DNA of 64,000 nt, from assembly GCF_015163665.1 (NCBI RefSeq), contig NZ_JADEUG010000001.1, positions 186,001 to 250,000 of the forward strand, in the 5' to 3' direction. The position numbers were made by a program, and so were the translations under genes. This stretch comes from Xenorhabdus sp. BG5. Its GTDB lineage: Bacteria; Pseudomonadota; Gammaproteobacteria; Enterobacterales; Enterobacteriaceae. Below are positions 1 to 8,635 of this stretch, one piece after another; positions within the stretch are counted from its first letter, which is position 1; each line of letters opens with the position of its first letter. The notes below the pieces were generated by a model. The model ran no database searches. It was not told the origin of the DNA and was given only the letters and a program-made list of their open reading frames with translations.

Positions 1-23
1 AACTCCGGCAAGATATAGGATTC

Positions 24-52
24 AAAACAAGGGGCTATACTACCATAGCCCC
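24..52 (-). terminator. Rho-independent terminator downstream of yoaA
   Basis: On the minus strand an 8-bp stem (GGGGCTAT / ATAGCCCC) with a 6-nt loop is followed by TTGTTTT. It lies directly downstream of the yoaA stop codon and probably ends that transcript. Confidence 0.7.
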
Positions 53-75
53 AACATCATCGCCCTGACATTTTA

Positions 76-1992
76 TTACCCAGACCGCGGTGGGCGTGAG
101 TTCAGAAACGCAATTGCTTTTGATAAATCACGGGTACGGGAAGCAGGAGGCAGGCTGTTTAGAAAAACCTCACCGTATGGACGCATCACCAGCCGATTAT
201 CACAAATAACCACAACGCCATAATCATCAATATCGCGGATCAGGCGCCCAACGCCCTGCTTCAAATCAATCACGGCATCGGGAAGCTGGACCTCGTGAAA
301 AGCATCTCCGCCCTTAAGTTGGCAATCCTCAATACGGGCCTTAAGCAAAGGATCATCCGGTGCAGTGAACGGCAATTTATCAATAACAACACAGGACAAT
401 GCATCACCGCGGACATCCACCCCTTCCCAAAAACTGCCGGTCGCCACCAGCAATGCATTACCCGCAGAGATAAATTGTGTCAGAAGTTGTGTCTTGCTCG
501 TTTCACCCTGTACCAATACTGGTAATGTCATACTGGCACGGAACTCTTCCGCCAAACTGCGCATCATTTGGTGAGAAGTACAGAGGAAAAAACAGCGCCC
601 TTTATTGCTTTCAATTAATGGTTTCAACATACGAGCCAGCCATTTTGCACCACCATTTTGATTCGGTGATGGCAAATGACGCGGAACACATAATAACATT
701 TGACGTTGATAATCAAATGGACTCGACAAGAGTAATGTTTGGGCTTGGTTTAACCCCAAACGTTCAGTGAAATGACTTAGCTGTTCATTAACCGATAATG
801 TTGCCGATGTAAAAATCCAACTACCTGATTGTTCACGGATCATCTCACTAAATTTGTCGGCAACAGATAACGGAGTTAGTGCCAGTAAAAAATGACGCCC
901 ATAACTTTCGAACCAATAGCTATAATTAGGTATACTGACATCAATCAGACGCTTAAGACGATGGCGGTAAACCGTTGCCCGTTCAAAAGCCGCATCCAAC
1001 ATGGTTGAACGCCCTAAAGAGAGTTTCATCACGTCGTAACAAAGCTCAAGGGCATCATCCAACCGAACTAATGCACGCTGAACTTGCTGCTGTTGCAAGG
1101 TTTCACGAAGATTACCCCGATAACTGTTTTCCCCCAATGACAAACGAAAATCTTGTGCACTTTGGCTGAGACGATCTGCACTTTTTTGCAATTGTGCCTG
1201 ATCCCGCACTTCAGTACGGTAAGCCATGATGATATCACGCGATAAATCCATCAATTGGCGGCTACTTAACTGCTGACCAAAATATTGGCTGGCAATATCA
1301 GGGATCTGGTGAGCCTCATCGAAAATCACCACATCAGCCTGCGGGATTAATTCACCAAATCCGGTATCCTTAACCACCATATCTGCCATAAACAGATGAT
1401 GGTTAACAATTACCACATCGGCTTCCATCGCTTTTCGACGGGCTTTCAGAACGAAACATTCCTGATAGCATGGGCAATCACTGCCAAGACAATTGTCATT
1501 AGTACTCGTGACCAATGGCCAAACCGTGCTATCTTCCGCCACTTGATGACAGGTGCTGATATCACCATCTTTTGTATGGCCTGACCAATGCTTCAATTTG
1601 ATAACTTCCGCCAAGACTTCAGCTTCTAACTGGGAATTACCGATTGACTGTTGTTCAAGGCGTTCTAGGCATAAATAATTTGAGCGCCCTTTTAATAGCG
1701 CCAGATTGCCGGTAAAACCTAACGCATCAACGATAGTGGGTAGATCTCGATTGTAGAGCTGATCCTGCAATGCCTTAGAACCAGTAGAAATAATTACTTT
1801 TTTACCCGAGCGCAAAGCAGGTACCAAATAAGCAAATGTTTTACCGGTTCCGGTTCCCGCTTCTACGACCAATTGTTGCTGTTTTTTAATCGCAGCGGTA
1901 ATAGCCGAAGACATTTCCCGCTGGGCATCGCGTGGCTTGAAACCTGGTATGGCTTTGGCTAGTATGCCATTTTTCGCAAAATCGTCTGACAC
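76..1992 (-). CDS. yoaA: YoaA, XPD/DinG-type ATP-dependent DNA helicase
   Basis: 638-residue superfamily 2 helicase of the DinG/XPD family. Visible motifs are Walker A (EAGTGTGKT, near residue 45), a cluster of four cysteines near residues 165-180 (NCLGSDCPCYQEC) expected to hold a [4Fe-4S] cluster, and the DEAH box (VIFDEAHQIPD, near residue 220). C-terminal helicase motifs include GSFWEGVDVRG and QGVGRLIRD. In E. coli YoaA works with the HolC subunit of DNA polymerase III in repair of stalled or chain-terminated replication; that role is transferred from the family, not shown here. It is divergent from the RidA gene, as yoaA and yoaB are in E. coli. Length is typical of the family. Confidence 0.93.
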   Translation of the reverse strand: MSDDFAKNGILAKAIPGFKPRDAQREMSSAITAAIKKQQQLVVEAGTGTGKTFAYLVPALRSGKKVIISTGSKALQDQLYNRDLPTIVDALGFTGNLALLKGRSNYLCLERLEQQSIGNSQLEAEVLAEVIKLKHWSGHTKDGDISTCHQVAEDSTVWPLVTSTNDNCLGSDCPCYQECFVLKARRKAMEADVVIVNHHLFMADMVVKDTGFGELIPQADVVIFDEAHQIPDIASQYFGQQLSSRQLMDLSRDIIMAYRTEVRDQAQLQKSADRLSQSAQDFRLSLGENSYRGNLRETLQQQQVQRALVRLDDALELCYDVMKLSLGRSTMLDAAFERATVYRHRLKRLIDVSIPNYSYWFESYGRHFLLALTPLSVADKFSEMIREQSGSWIFTSATLSVNEQLSHFTERLGLNQAQTLLLSSPFDYQRQMLLCVPRHLPSPNQNGGAKWLARMLKPLIESNKGRCFFLCTSHQMMRSLAEEFRASMTLPVLVQGETSKTQLLTQFISAGNALLVATGSFWEGVDVRGDALSCVVIDKLPFTAPDDPLLKARIEDCQLKGGDAFHEVQLPDAVIDLKQGVGRLIRDIDDYGVVVICDNRLVMRPYGEVFLNSLPPASRTRDLSKAIAFLNSRPPRSG

Positions 1993-2068
1993 AAACAGTC
2001 TCTTTCAATAAAATGTGGCAGAATTATGCCAATACTGAGTTGTAATAACTACTCAATTCGGCAAAAAA

Positions 2069-2084
2069 CTGGATAAATTAACAG
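2069..2084. promoter_or_regulatory. Possible LexA-like box (CTG-N10-CAG)
   Basis: CTGGATAAATTAACAG fits the CTG-N10-CAG core with an AT-rich centre, in the yoaA/ridA divergent region and overlapping the ridA ribosome binding site. The outer positions match the SOS consensus poorly. It is plausible because yoaA is a repair helicase, but a 16-bp match of this quality can occur by chance. Confidence 0.3.
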
Positions 2085-2092
2085 GAGATTTA

Positions 2093-2437
2093 ATGACTAT
2101 TAAACGCATTGATCCAGATACCCGTTGGTCAGAAGCGGTCGTTCACAATGGCACTATCTATTATACCAGCGTACCAGAACAACTGGACGGTGATATTACA
2201 GAGCAAACCGCCGATACTCTGGCAGCCATTGATACCCTGTTACACCGTCTTGGTTCAGATAAGAGCAAAATCCTGGATGCTACGATTTTTCTGGCGGATA
2301 AGGCTGATTTTGCAGGCATGAACGCCGCTTGGGGTGCATGGGTTGTTGCTGGAAGTGCGCCAGTCCGCTGTACTGTTCAAGCAGCATTGATGGATCCTAA
2401 GTATAAAGTAGAAATCAAAATTATTGCGGCTTTATAA
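2093..2437 (+). CDS. yoaB: RidA/YjgF family protein (YoaB-like)
   Basis: 114-residue single-domain protein of the RidA (YjgF/YER057c/UK114) family. Members are homotrimers, and true RidA enzymes hydrolyse reactive 2-aminoacrylate and related imines in the cytosol. The C-terminal part carries the conserved PVRCTVQ segment whose Arg binds the carboxylate of the imine. It starts at ATG after a good Shine-Dalgarno (ACAGGAGATTTA). It is divergent from yoaA, as yoaB is in E. coli, which supports YoaB rather than the RidA paralogue next to pyrI. Its exact substrate cannot be read from sequence. Confidence 0.88.
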   Translation: MTIKRIDPDTRWSEAVVHNGTIYYTSVPEQLDGDITEQTADTLAAIDTLLHRLGSDKSKILDATIFLADKADFAGMNAAWGAWVVAGSAPVRCTVQAALMDPKYKVEIKIIAAL

Positions 2438-2453
2438 TCTGCACTTATCAAAC

Positions 2454-2497
2454 AAACATGACATTGAATGAGTTATTGCTCGTTCAATGTCATGTTT
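2454..2497. terminator. Bidirectional hairpin terminator between ridA and mdtI
   Basis: A perfect 15-bp inverted repeat (AAACATGACATTGAA / TTCAATGTCATGTTT) with a 14-nt loop lies between two convergent genes. The AAA and TTT ends allow use on both strands. Confidence 0.75.
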
Positions 2498-2542
2498 AGA
2501 AATAAATTTACAAAATGAAATTTAAGGAATGGAGAGTAAAAA

Positions 2543-2875
2543 TCAAGCCATCTTAATAATGATTATGCCTATCAATAGCAGCACAATACCGCTCCATCCC
2601 TTAAAATTCAGTCGTTGATTAAACATTATCCAACCCGCTGCCACTGTAGCAATAATGCCGAATGCACCCCATAAGGCATAAGCAATGGAAAGTTCTATCC
2701 CTTTCACTGCCTGGGCCAATGCACTAAATGCGCCCAAAACAGTAACCAGAGACAAAATACCCATCCAGAAGCGCTGAAATCCATTGGATAATTTCAATAA
2801 AATATTTGCCACAATTTCCAAAACAACAGCCAAAATCAGGAACGCGCCATGCCACCATTCAAATTGAGTTAGCAT
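2543..2875 (-). CDS. mdtI: MdtI, small multidrug resistance subunit (spermidine export)
   Basis: 110-residue SMR-family membrane protein with four hydrophobic segments and the family glutamate in TM1 ([14 protein letters not shown], residue about 20). In E. coli MdtI pairs with MdtJ as a heteromeric exporter of spermidine in the inner membrane. The mdtJ stop and mdtI start are one base apart, so the pair is translationally linked. Length and the [15 protein letters not shown] signature fit MdtI. The reaction is known from the family; polyamine specificity here is inferred from orthology. Confidence 0.92.
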   Translation of the reverse strand: MLTQFEWWHGAFLILAVVLEIVANILLKLSNGFQRFWMGILSLVTVLGAFSALAQAVKGIELSIAYALWGAFGIIATVAAGWIMFNQRLNFKGWSGIVLLLIGIIIIKMA

Positions 2876-2876
2876 A

Positions 2877-3302
2877 TCATGCCTCCCTGATTTGCTTGTT
2901 CGAAATATTATTTAATGCTCTTGATGGGTTATTTTGGGATGTACTGCTTTTTGCTGCATTGTTTGAAGCCTGACCTTTGCTCTTTTTCTCTCCCATCTTG
3001 ATCAAGGCAATTCCAGCCATCAACAATACCAATCCACTCATTTTCATCAATGACAGTGATTCGTTGAACCACATTACACTAAAAGTGGTAATAAACAGGA
3101 TCCCAATACCTTCCCACAGTGCATAAGCCACGCCTAATGCCACTTTTTTTACAGCAACGGCCAGCAAAATATAAGAAGTTGTGATCATGGTGTACATCAC
3201 GATCATGCCTGTAAAATCACCCGAAACACTGGCTTGTTTCATTGACAGAGTACCAATCACTTCTGTCACAATCGCCAATACAAGAAACACCCAATAAATC
3301 AT
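2877..3302 (-). CDS. mdtJ: MdtJ, small multidrug resistance subunit (spermidine export)
   Basis: SMR-family partner of MdtI, 141 residues from the preferred start. The longest reading frame adds 26 residues upstream, but the Met opening [15 protein letters not shown] has a strong Shine-Dalgarno (CAGGAGAG) seven bases before it and aligns with the E. coli MdtJ N-terminus, so I place the start at 3302. Four membrane segments are visible, with Glu in TM1 ([11 protein letters not shown]) and the [12 protein letters not shown] signature. A hydrophilic tail after residue 105, rich in Lys, Ser and Asn, is longer than the core needs and is probably cytoplasmic and dispensable. Confidence 0.9.
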   Translation of the reverse strand: MIYWVFLVLAIVTEVIGTLSMKQASVSGDFTGMIVMYTMITTSYILLAVAVKKVALGVAYALWEGIGILFITTFSVMWFNESLSLMKMSGLVLLMAGIALIKMGEKKSKGQASNNAAKSSTSQNNPSRALNNISNKQIREA

Positions 3303-3527
3303 TTTTTCTCTCCTGAACATACTAATAAGCATGCCAAGATATCCAGCTATAAAGGCCAACAAAGTCGGCGAAATATGCAATTACGCAATATCAGAATCAA
3401 ACTGACTTTTTAGCGAAATACTTTGGCAAACGAAAATTGCCGGTGAAGAACCGGTTAGCAGGAGAAGGCCCTAAAGAGCGCCGCACCAGTAGTGCTCACT
3501 GGATAAGATAGTTGAGAGGAAAAAAAC
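3303..3527 (+). other. Intergenic leader with three consecutive hairpins
   Basis: Read on the plus strand there are three small stem-loops: GGCAA/TTGCC (about 3424-3440), CCGGT/ACCGG (about 3440-3454) and CCAGT/ACTGG (about 3486-3502). They lead into a Shine-Dalgarno-like GAGAGG before ATG 3528. The arrangement resembles the leader of a regulated transcript but fits no riboswitch class I know; in particular there are no ACGR tetraloops of guanidine-II type. Confidence 0.3.
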
Positions 3528-3665
3528 ATGGGTACAACGTTGAATTTTATTACTATGTTGAATGTTGACGCTTTTGGCGCTATTCATGATGTTTTTATTC
3601 TTTCATCACACGACAATGGTATAACTATCGCACGATATACTACGAACCCTCATATTAGTAAATGA
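3528..3665 (+). CDS. Possible 45-residue small protein or leader peptide
   Basis: ATG 3528 to TGA 3665 encodes 45 residues beginning MGTTLNFITMLNVDAFGAIH, preceded by GAGAGG at 8-9 bases. It lies in the gap between divergent mdtJ and the zwf 3' end, downstream of three hairpins. There is no clear membrane segment, signal peptide or known motif. Its reality rests only on the ribosome binding site and the structured upstream region. It could equally be a chance ORF. Confidence 0.3.
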   Translation: MGTTLNFITMLNVDAFGAIHDVFILSSHDNGITIARYTTNPHISK

Positions 3666-3947
3666 ATGATGTATTTCTATCATAGCCCAAAATAAAAAGC
3701 AATGGTTTGTATTTGGTTAATCAAACTCTACTTTTAGTAAAAAAGTGTTATAAGTTTTTGTTTATAATTAAATTTACTTATTAAGGCAACAAATTTAGTA
3801 TCTCGCTTAGGCAAAAATGAAAGTCATTTTCTTCCCCTAAAATTTCGCAAATGCAAAGCATAAATATTTTTATAAACATCAGCCGGACATTAGATCCGGC
3901 TGTTATTTTATCAATAAGTAACTTAATGCGCGTTAAAAACACGCAGA
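3666..3947. other. AT-rich intergenic stretch between small ORF and zwf
   Basis: No ORF of note. Near 3881-3901 an AGCCGGA/TCCGGCT hairpin (7-bp stem, 7-nt loop) lies downstream of zwf and may terminate it, although the minus-strand T-tract is weak. Nothing else is seen. Confidence 0.5.
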
Positions 3948-5423
3948 TTATTCAAATTCATTCCATGAACGACCATCACGTGTAATCATAGCGATAGAAG
4001 CCACTGGTCCCCACGTACCTGCCTGATAAGGTTTGGGGGGTTCATTATCCGCCGCCCATGCATCTATAATGGAATCCACCCATTTCCAAGCTTCTTCCAC
4101 TTCATCACGACGGACAAACAATGCCTGAATGCCACGCATTGCTTCCAACAATAACCTTTCATAAGCATCAGCAAGATGCGTCTGGTTAAATGTCTCAGAG
4201 AAACTCAGATCCAGTTTGGTCGTTTGCAACCGGTGTTTATGTTCCAGTCCTGGGGCTTTATTCAGCACTTCAATATCAATACCTTCATCTGGCTGCAAGC
4301 GAATTGTCAATTTATTTTGAGGTAATTGCTGGTAGGATTCTGCAAATAGATTCAGAGAAGGTTCTTTGAAATAGACGACAACTTCAGAACATTTAGCTGG
4401 CAACCGCTTTCCTGTCCTCAGGTAGAAAGGCACGCCAGACCAGCGCCAGTCATCAATATCGACACGAATCGATACAAAAGTTTCCGTTTTACTGGCTTTA
4501 TTCGCCCCCTCTTCTTCCAGATAACCGGGAACTTTCTTACCATGTACAAAACCTGCGGTATATTGCCCGCGAACCGTTTTTTCCCTGACATTGGTCTGAT
4601 CAATCCGGCGCAATGAACGCAGCACTTTCACTTTCTCATCGCGAATGCGATCTGCTGTTAGGTCAGCCGGTGGTGACATGGCAATCATAGTCAGAATTTG
4701 CAGAAGATGATTTTGGATCATATCGCGCATCTGCCCCGCCTGATCGAAATAACCCCAACGCCCTTCGATACCAACTTCCTCAGCAACGGTAATTTGCACA
4801 TGATCAATCGTGTGATGATCCCAATTATTGGCGAAAAGCGAGTTGGCAAAACGCAACGCTAACAAGTTCAATACCGTTTCTTTCCCCAAGTAATGGTCAA
4901 TACGGTAAATTTGATTCTCATTGAAATATTTTGCAACTTCATCATTAATCGCTCTGGAAGAAGCAAGATCTGTTCCCAGCGGTTTTTCCATCACCACACG
5001 GTTAGGTTCCGTATTCAGCCCCGCAGCGCCCAATCCATGGCATACTGCTCCAAATGTACTTGGAGGCATGGCAAAATAGTGAATAGTGGGCAAGTCATCT
5101 TTATTAATTATTTTTGCCAATTCGGTAAAATGCCCTGTCTCATTTACGTCCAAATTACAAAATTCCAGACGTGAACTCAGCTTCTTCCACAGTTCTGGAT
5201 CTGGTTTCTCGGACATAAATGTCACCAATGCTTCTTCAACAACTTTGGTGTAGGCTTTTTTATCCCAGTCAGCTCGACCGACGCCGATAATTCGGGTATC
5301 AGGATGGATATAACCCGCTTTTTCCAACTGGTAAAGGGAAGGCATTAATTTCCGGCGTGCTAAGTCTCCTTTCGCCCCAAAAATTACCAAATTACAAGCC
5401 TGAGCTGTAGACGTCACCGCCAT
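3948..5423 (-). CDS. zwf: Glucose-6-phosphate 1-dehydrogenase
   Basis: 491 residues from MAVTSTAQACNLVIFGAKGDLA. This start is preferred over an ATG five codons upstream because it has GAGGAG seven bases before it and matches the E. coli N-terminus. The enzyme oxidises glucose 6-phosphate to 6-phosphogluconolactone with NADP, opening the pentose phosphate and Entner-Doudoroff routes. Visible motifs are the dinucleotide-binding GAKGDLA near residue 15 and the active-site RIDHYLGKE near residue 180. It is divergent from hexR and has a HexR operator just upstream at 5450-5464. Full length and intact. Confidence 0.97.
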   Translation of the reverse strand: MAVTSTAQACNLVIFGAKGDLARRKLMPSLYQLEKAGYIHPDTRIIGVGRADWDKKAYTKVVEEALVTFMSEKPDPELWKKLSSRLEFCNLDVNETGHFTELAKIINKDDLPTIHYFAMPPSTFGAVCHGLGAAGLNTEPNRVVMEKPLGTDLASSRAINDEVAKYFNENQIYRIDHYLGKETVLNLLALRFANSLFANNWDHHTIDHVQITVAEEVGIEGRWGYFDQAGQMRDMIQNHLLQILTMIAMSPPADLTADRIRDEKVKVLRSLRRIDQTNVREKTVRGQYTAGFVHGKKVPGYLEEEGANKASKTETFVSIRVDIDDWRWSGVPFYLRTGKRLPAKCSEVVVYFKEPSLNLFAESYQQLPQNKLTIRLQPDEGIDIEVLNKAPGLEHKHRLQTTKLDLSFSETFNQTHLADAYERLLLEAMRGIQALFVRRDEVEEAWKWVDSIIDAWAADNEPPKPYQAGTWGPVASIAMITRDGRSWNEFE

Positions 5424-5449
5424 GTTGCATCTCCTCAATTACGGGATAT

Positions 5450-5464
5450 TGTAATTTTTTTACA
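5450..5464. promoter_or_regulatory. HexR operator upstream of zwf
   Basis: TGTAATTTTTTTACA keeps both TGTAA/TTACA arms of the HexR consensus (TGTAATTAAATTACA) and lies 27 bases upstream of the zwf start. HexR (5895-6743) is encoded next door and in enteric bacteria represses zwf and other central carbon genes until KDPG binds. Repression of zwf here is inferred from the site and the synteny. Confidence 0.8.
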
Positions 5465-5894
5465 GAATCTGTGGGTAATGTACTCTTTTGGTTATATGCA
5501 GTAAACACTGATTATTCATGGATTATTCATATAGCTCTTCGTATTTCACGTTACTTCTGAATTAGCGACAAAATGAAATCCATCGGACACAGACTATTAA
5601 ATAACCGCACATCCGTTTTCTGTACACTGCTTTTACAACCATGGTAATTTTGTATTCACTAACAATGTGGTCAGAATTAATACCAAGCAGTGATTGTAAA
5701 CTGAAAATTTACAACGATTAAGAAGTAATCTTACCAAGTTGAAAGTTAGACACTTGTCATATTTTCATGAAAAATCCCATGCTATCCGGTTATTGCCACT
5801 GCCAGCATTCAATAACAAGTAGTATATTTTCATGAAAATGAAATAGATTTCTCCTGTTAATGAAATCGTTAAAACCGAGGTTGAACTTCGTTTT
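5465..5894. other. zwf-hexR divergent intergenic region with paired TTTTCATGAAAA palindromes
   Basis: No gene is seen. Two copies of the palindrome TTTTCATGAAAA lie at 5762-5773 and 5827-5838, about 65 bp apart and close to the hexR start. They do not match the HexR consensus. They may bind another dimeric regulator acting on hexR; the factor is unknown. Confidence 0.4.
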
Positions 5895-6743
5895 ATGAAC
5901 ACACTGGAACGGCTCCAAAATAGTCTTGATGTTTTGAGTAAGTCAGAGAAAAAGGTTGCGCAGGTCATCCTTGCTTCACCACAAACTGCCATCCATTCAA
6001 GCATTGCCACTCTGGCTAAAATGGCGAATGTGAGTGAACCGACGGTTAATCGTTTTTGTCGTCGCCTCAACACCAAAGGGTTTCCTGACTTTAAATTGCA
6101 TCTGGCACAGAGCCTTGCCAATGGTACACCTTATGTGAACCGCAATGTGGAGGAAAGTGACAGCGTCACCTCTTATACAAACAAAATTTTCGAATCAGTA
6201 ATGGCAAATCTGGAAACGGTCAAAAGTAATCTGGATATTGTAGCCATTAACCGGGCAGTCGACCTTCTGACACAAGCCAGAAAACTCTCTTTTTTTGGTT
6301 TGGGGGCATCAGCCGCTGTAGCCCATGATGCCATGAACAAATTTTTTCGCTTCAGTATTCCAGTAACCTATTTTGACGATATTGTGATGCAACGAATGAG
6401 CTGCATTAGCAGCACTGAAGGAGATGTTGTTGTATTAATTTCCCATACTGGAAGAACAAAAAGCCTGGTAGAAATTGCTAAACTGGCCCGTGAGAACGAT
6501 GCAACAGTGATCGCCATTACCTCGACAGGCTCCCCATTAGCACACGAAGCAACCCTCCCCATTCTGTTGGATGTACCCGAAGATACAGATATCTATATGC
6601 CGATGGTCTCAAGAATTGCTCAATTAACCATCATTGATGTGCTGGCAACGGGTTTTACACTGCGCCGCGGTTCAAAATTCAGAGATAATTTGAAGAGGGT
6701 CAAAGAAGCGTTGCGTAATTCACGGTTTGATAAGCCTGAATAA
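5895..6743 (+). CDS. hexR: HexR, RpiR-family transcriptional regulator
   Basis: 282 residues: an N-terminal RpiR-type helix-turn-helix (about 1-77, with MANVSEPTVNRFCRRL as the recognition region) and a C-terminal SIS sugar-phosphate-binding domain (about 120-260, with LISHTGRTKS). HexR senses 2-keto-3-deoxy-6-phosphogluconate and controls zwf, edd-eda, pykA-type and gluconeogenic genes in gammaproteobacteria. The location beside zwf, with a matching operator, supports the assignment. Full length. Palindromes just upstream may regulate hexR itself. Confidence 0.95.
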   Translation: MNTLERLQNSLDVLSKSEKKVAQVILASPQTAIHSSIATLAKMANVSEPTVNRFCRRLNTKGFPDFKLHLAQSLANGTPYVNRNVEESDSVTSYTNKIFESVMANLETVKSNLDIVAINRAVDLLTQARKLSFFGLGASAAVAHDAMNKFFRFSIPVTYFDDIVMQRMSCISSTEGDVVVLISHTGRTKSLVEIAKLARENDATVIAITSTGSPLAHEATLPILLDVPEDTDIYMPMVSRIAQLTIIDVLATGFTLRRGSKFRDNLKRVKEALRNSRFDKPE

Positions 6744-6891
6744 ACCAGAAAATAGACTGTGTTTTTGTTCACTATTTATCAACTCTCCAGACTGATAGCA
6801 TATGTAGACTTTTCCCCCACTGCCTATTCGCAGTGCGAGGTTAATAATCAATAAATAAATTAAATGGTTATCCTACGGTAATCAATAACTC

Positions 6892-6955
6892 ATATACCCA
6901 ATGGATTTCAAGTTTCCCCCAACGACGCGGCAACTTGAAAAACAAAAGGTATACT
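6892..6955. repeat. Short palindromic intergenic repeat with TATACC/GGTATA ends
   Basis: Begins ATATACCCAATGGATTTCAAG and ends CAACTTGAA...GGTATAC, giving inverted ends and internal TTCAAGTT/AACTTGAA arms. It belongs to the same general class as the elements at about 8450, 35603, 52187 and 54131, but lacks the CTCCCCGC hairpin core. It lies in the hexR-pykA gap. Confidence 0.5.
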
Positions 6956-6977
6956 TCATAGGTCAACGGAGTAATAC

Positions 6978-8420
6978 ATGTCGAGACGGCTCAGAAGAAC
7001 AAAAATCGTCACTACACTTGGCCCAGCTACAGATCGTGACGACAATCTAGAAAAAGTTATCCAAGCGGGGGCCAATGTCGTCCGTCTTAATTTCTCTCAT
7101 GGCACTGCGGAAGATCATATCCAACGTGCTAATAAAGTGCGCGAAATTGCTGCCCGTTTAGGTTGTCATGTTGCCATCCTCGGTGACCTTCAAGGGCCTA
7201 AAATACGCATATCCACCTTTAAGGAAGGAAAAATTTTCCTGAATGTTGGGGATAAATTCCTGCTGGATGCCAATCTAAGTAAAGGGGAGGGAGATAAAGA
7301 AAAAGTCGGTATTGACTATAAAGGTTTGCCCTCTGATGTAATGACGGGTGATATCCTGCTATTAGATGATGGACGCGTTCAATTGAAAGTCCTGGAAGTC
7401 CAGGGGATGAAAGTCTTCACGGAAGTGACTGTAGGAGGCCCGCTTTCCAACAATAAGGGCATCAATAAATTGGGCGGCGGGTTATCAGCCGAAGCACTGA
7501 CAGTAAAAGATAAGGAAGATATCATCACAGCAGCCAAAATTAGTGTTGATTATCTTGCTGTTTCTTTCCCTCGTTCAGGTGAAGATTTGAATTATGCGCG
7601 CCGTCTCGCACGAGATGCAGGCTGTGAAACCCAAATCGTTGCAAAAGTTGAGCGGGCGGAAGCTGTTAGCAGTGACGAAATTATTGATGAAATTATTCTG
7701 GCATCGGATGTTGTCATGGTCGCTCGTGGTGATCTCGGTGTTGAAATTGGCGACCCTGAACTGGTTGGTGTACAGAAGAAACTGATCCGCCGCGCTCGCC
7801 AACTGAATCGTGTCGTGATTACAGCCACACAAATGATGGAATCCATGATCACCAACCCAATGCCGACGCGTGCTGAAGTCATGGATGTCGCCAATGCGGT
7901 ACTGGATGGTACTGATGCTGTTATGCTCTCTGCTGAAACAGCCGCGGGTCAGTATCCTGCGGAAACCGTTGCCGCTATGGCACAAGTCTGTCTTGGCGCG
8001 GAAAAAATGCCAAGTGTCAATGTTTCCAAACATCGCCTGGATATTACATTTGATAGCATTGAAGAAGCGATTTCAATGTCTACCATGTACGCAGCCAACC
8101 ATCTGAAAGGCGTCAAGGCAATTATTGCCATGACTGAATCTGGTCGCACGGCGCGCATGATGTCCCGCATCAGTTCTGGCCTGCCTATCTTCTCTATGTC
8201 TCGCCATGAATCAACCTTAAACCGCGCCGCCCTTTATCGTGGTGTGACGCCTGTTTATTGTAGCTCACATACTGACGGGATCGCTGCGGCAAATGAAGCA
8301 GTGAATCGCCTGCGCGATAAAGGCTATCTCATCTCTGGGGATTTGGTACTCGTGACTCAAGGTGATCAGATGGGAACTATTGGCAGTACCAATACCTGTC
8401 GCGTACTTGAAGTAGAATAA
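6978..8420 (+). CDS. pykA: Pyruvate kinase II
   Basis: 480 residues. It converts phosphoenolpyruvate and ADP to pyruvate and ATP, the last step of glycolysis. The N-terminal [19 protein letters not shown] and VRLNFSHG, the catalytic [11 protein letters not shown] region near 225, and the signature [18 protein letters not shown] near 285 all fit the AMP-activated PykA type rather than PykF. It sits next to hexR and before lpxM as in E. coli. Intact; its last codons are duplicated immediately downstream (see 8406-8447). Confidence 0.97.
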   Translation: MSRRLRRTKIVTTLGPATDRDDNLEKVIQAGANVVRLNFSHGTAEDHIQRANKVREIAARLGCHVAILGDLQGPKIRISTFKEGKIFLNVGDKFLLDANLSKGEGDKEKVGIDYKGLPSDVMTGDILLLDDGRVQLKVLEVQGMKVFTEVTVGGPLSNNKGINKLGGGLSAEALTVKDKEDIITAAKISVDYLAVSFPRSGEDLNYARRLARDAGCETQIVAKVERAEAVSSDEIIDEIILASDVVMVARGDLGVEIGDPELVGVQKKLIRRARQLNRVVITATQMMESMITNPMPTRAEVMDVANAVLDGTDAVMLSAETAAGQYPAETVAAMAQVCLGAEKMPSVNVSKHRLDITFDSIEEAISMSTMYAANHLKGVKAIIAMTESGRTARMMSRISSGLPIFSMSRHESTLNRAALYRGVTPVYCSSHTDGIAAANEAVNRLRDKGYLISGDLVLVTQGDQMGTIGSTNTCRVLEVE

Positions 8421-8447
8421 TAGGCTCTTGAAGTAGAATAATAGGCT
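8406..8447. repeat. Perfect 21-bp tandem duplication at the pykA 3' end
   Basis: The 21 bases 8406-8426, which include the last codons, stop and six following bases of pykA, are repeated exactly at 8427-8447. This looks like a slippage event or recent duplication; it does not alter the protein. Confidence 0.9.
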
Positions 8448-8449
8448 AT

Positions 8450-8561
8450 ATATATTACCAATCGCCTTTCAAGATGCGTCTTATATCTCCCCGCTTCGCG
8501 GGGAGATATAAACAATCACATTGATTTGCAAGCTGCAACTTGAAGTTTAATGCGTATAAGG
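8450..8561. repeat. Palindromic intergenic repeat with CTCCCCGC hairpin
   Basis: Contains TTCAAGATGCGTC (8468-8480), a perfect 14-bp stem around loop TTC (8481-8494 / 8498-8511, core CTCCCCGC/GCGGGGAG) and TGCAACTTGAAGTTT further on. The same parts recur at about 35603, 52187 and 54131. It lies between convergent pykA and lpxM, where the hairpin could also act as a terminator. Confidence 0.8.
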
Positions 8562-8635
8562 GGCAGTATACTCATTTATTAATTGCTCTCACTCACAGCA
8601 ATCCATTATTCAAATGAAGATAATTACCCTAATAA

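Noticed and set aside
3303-3380. 26-residue N-terminal extension of mdtJ
   Set aside because: The internal ATG at 3302 has a strong Shine-Dalgarno and matches the MdtJ N-terminus; the extension does not.
3303-3530. Guanidine or manganese riboswitch ahead of the SMR pair
   Set aside because: The hairpins lack ACGR tetraloops and the conserved yybP-ykoY bases, and they read toward the plus strand, away from mdtJ.
7575-8033. Antisense 152-residue frame within pykA, and similar long shadows in aspS, argS, the synthases and T6SS genes
   Set aside because: They lie wholly opposite conserved genes and show no ribosome sites or recognisable domains.
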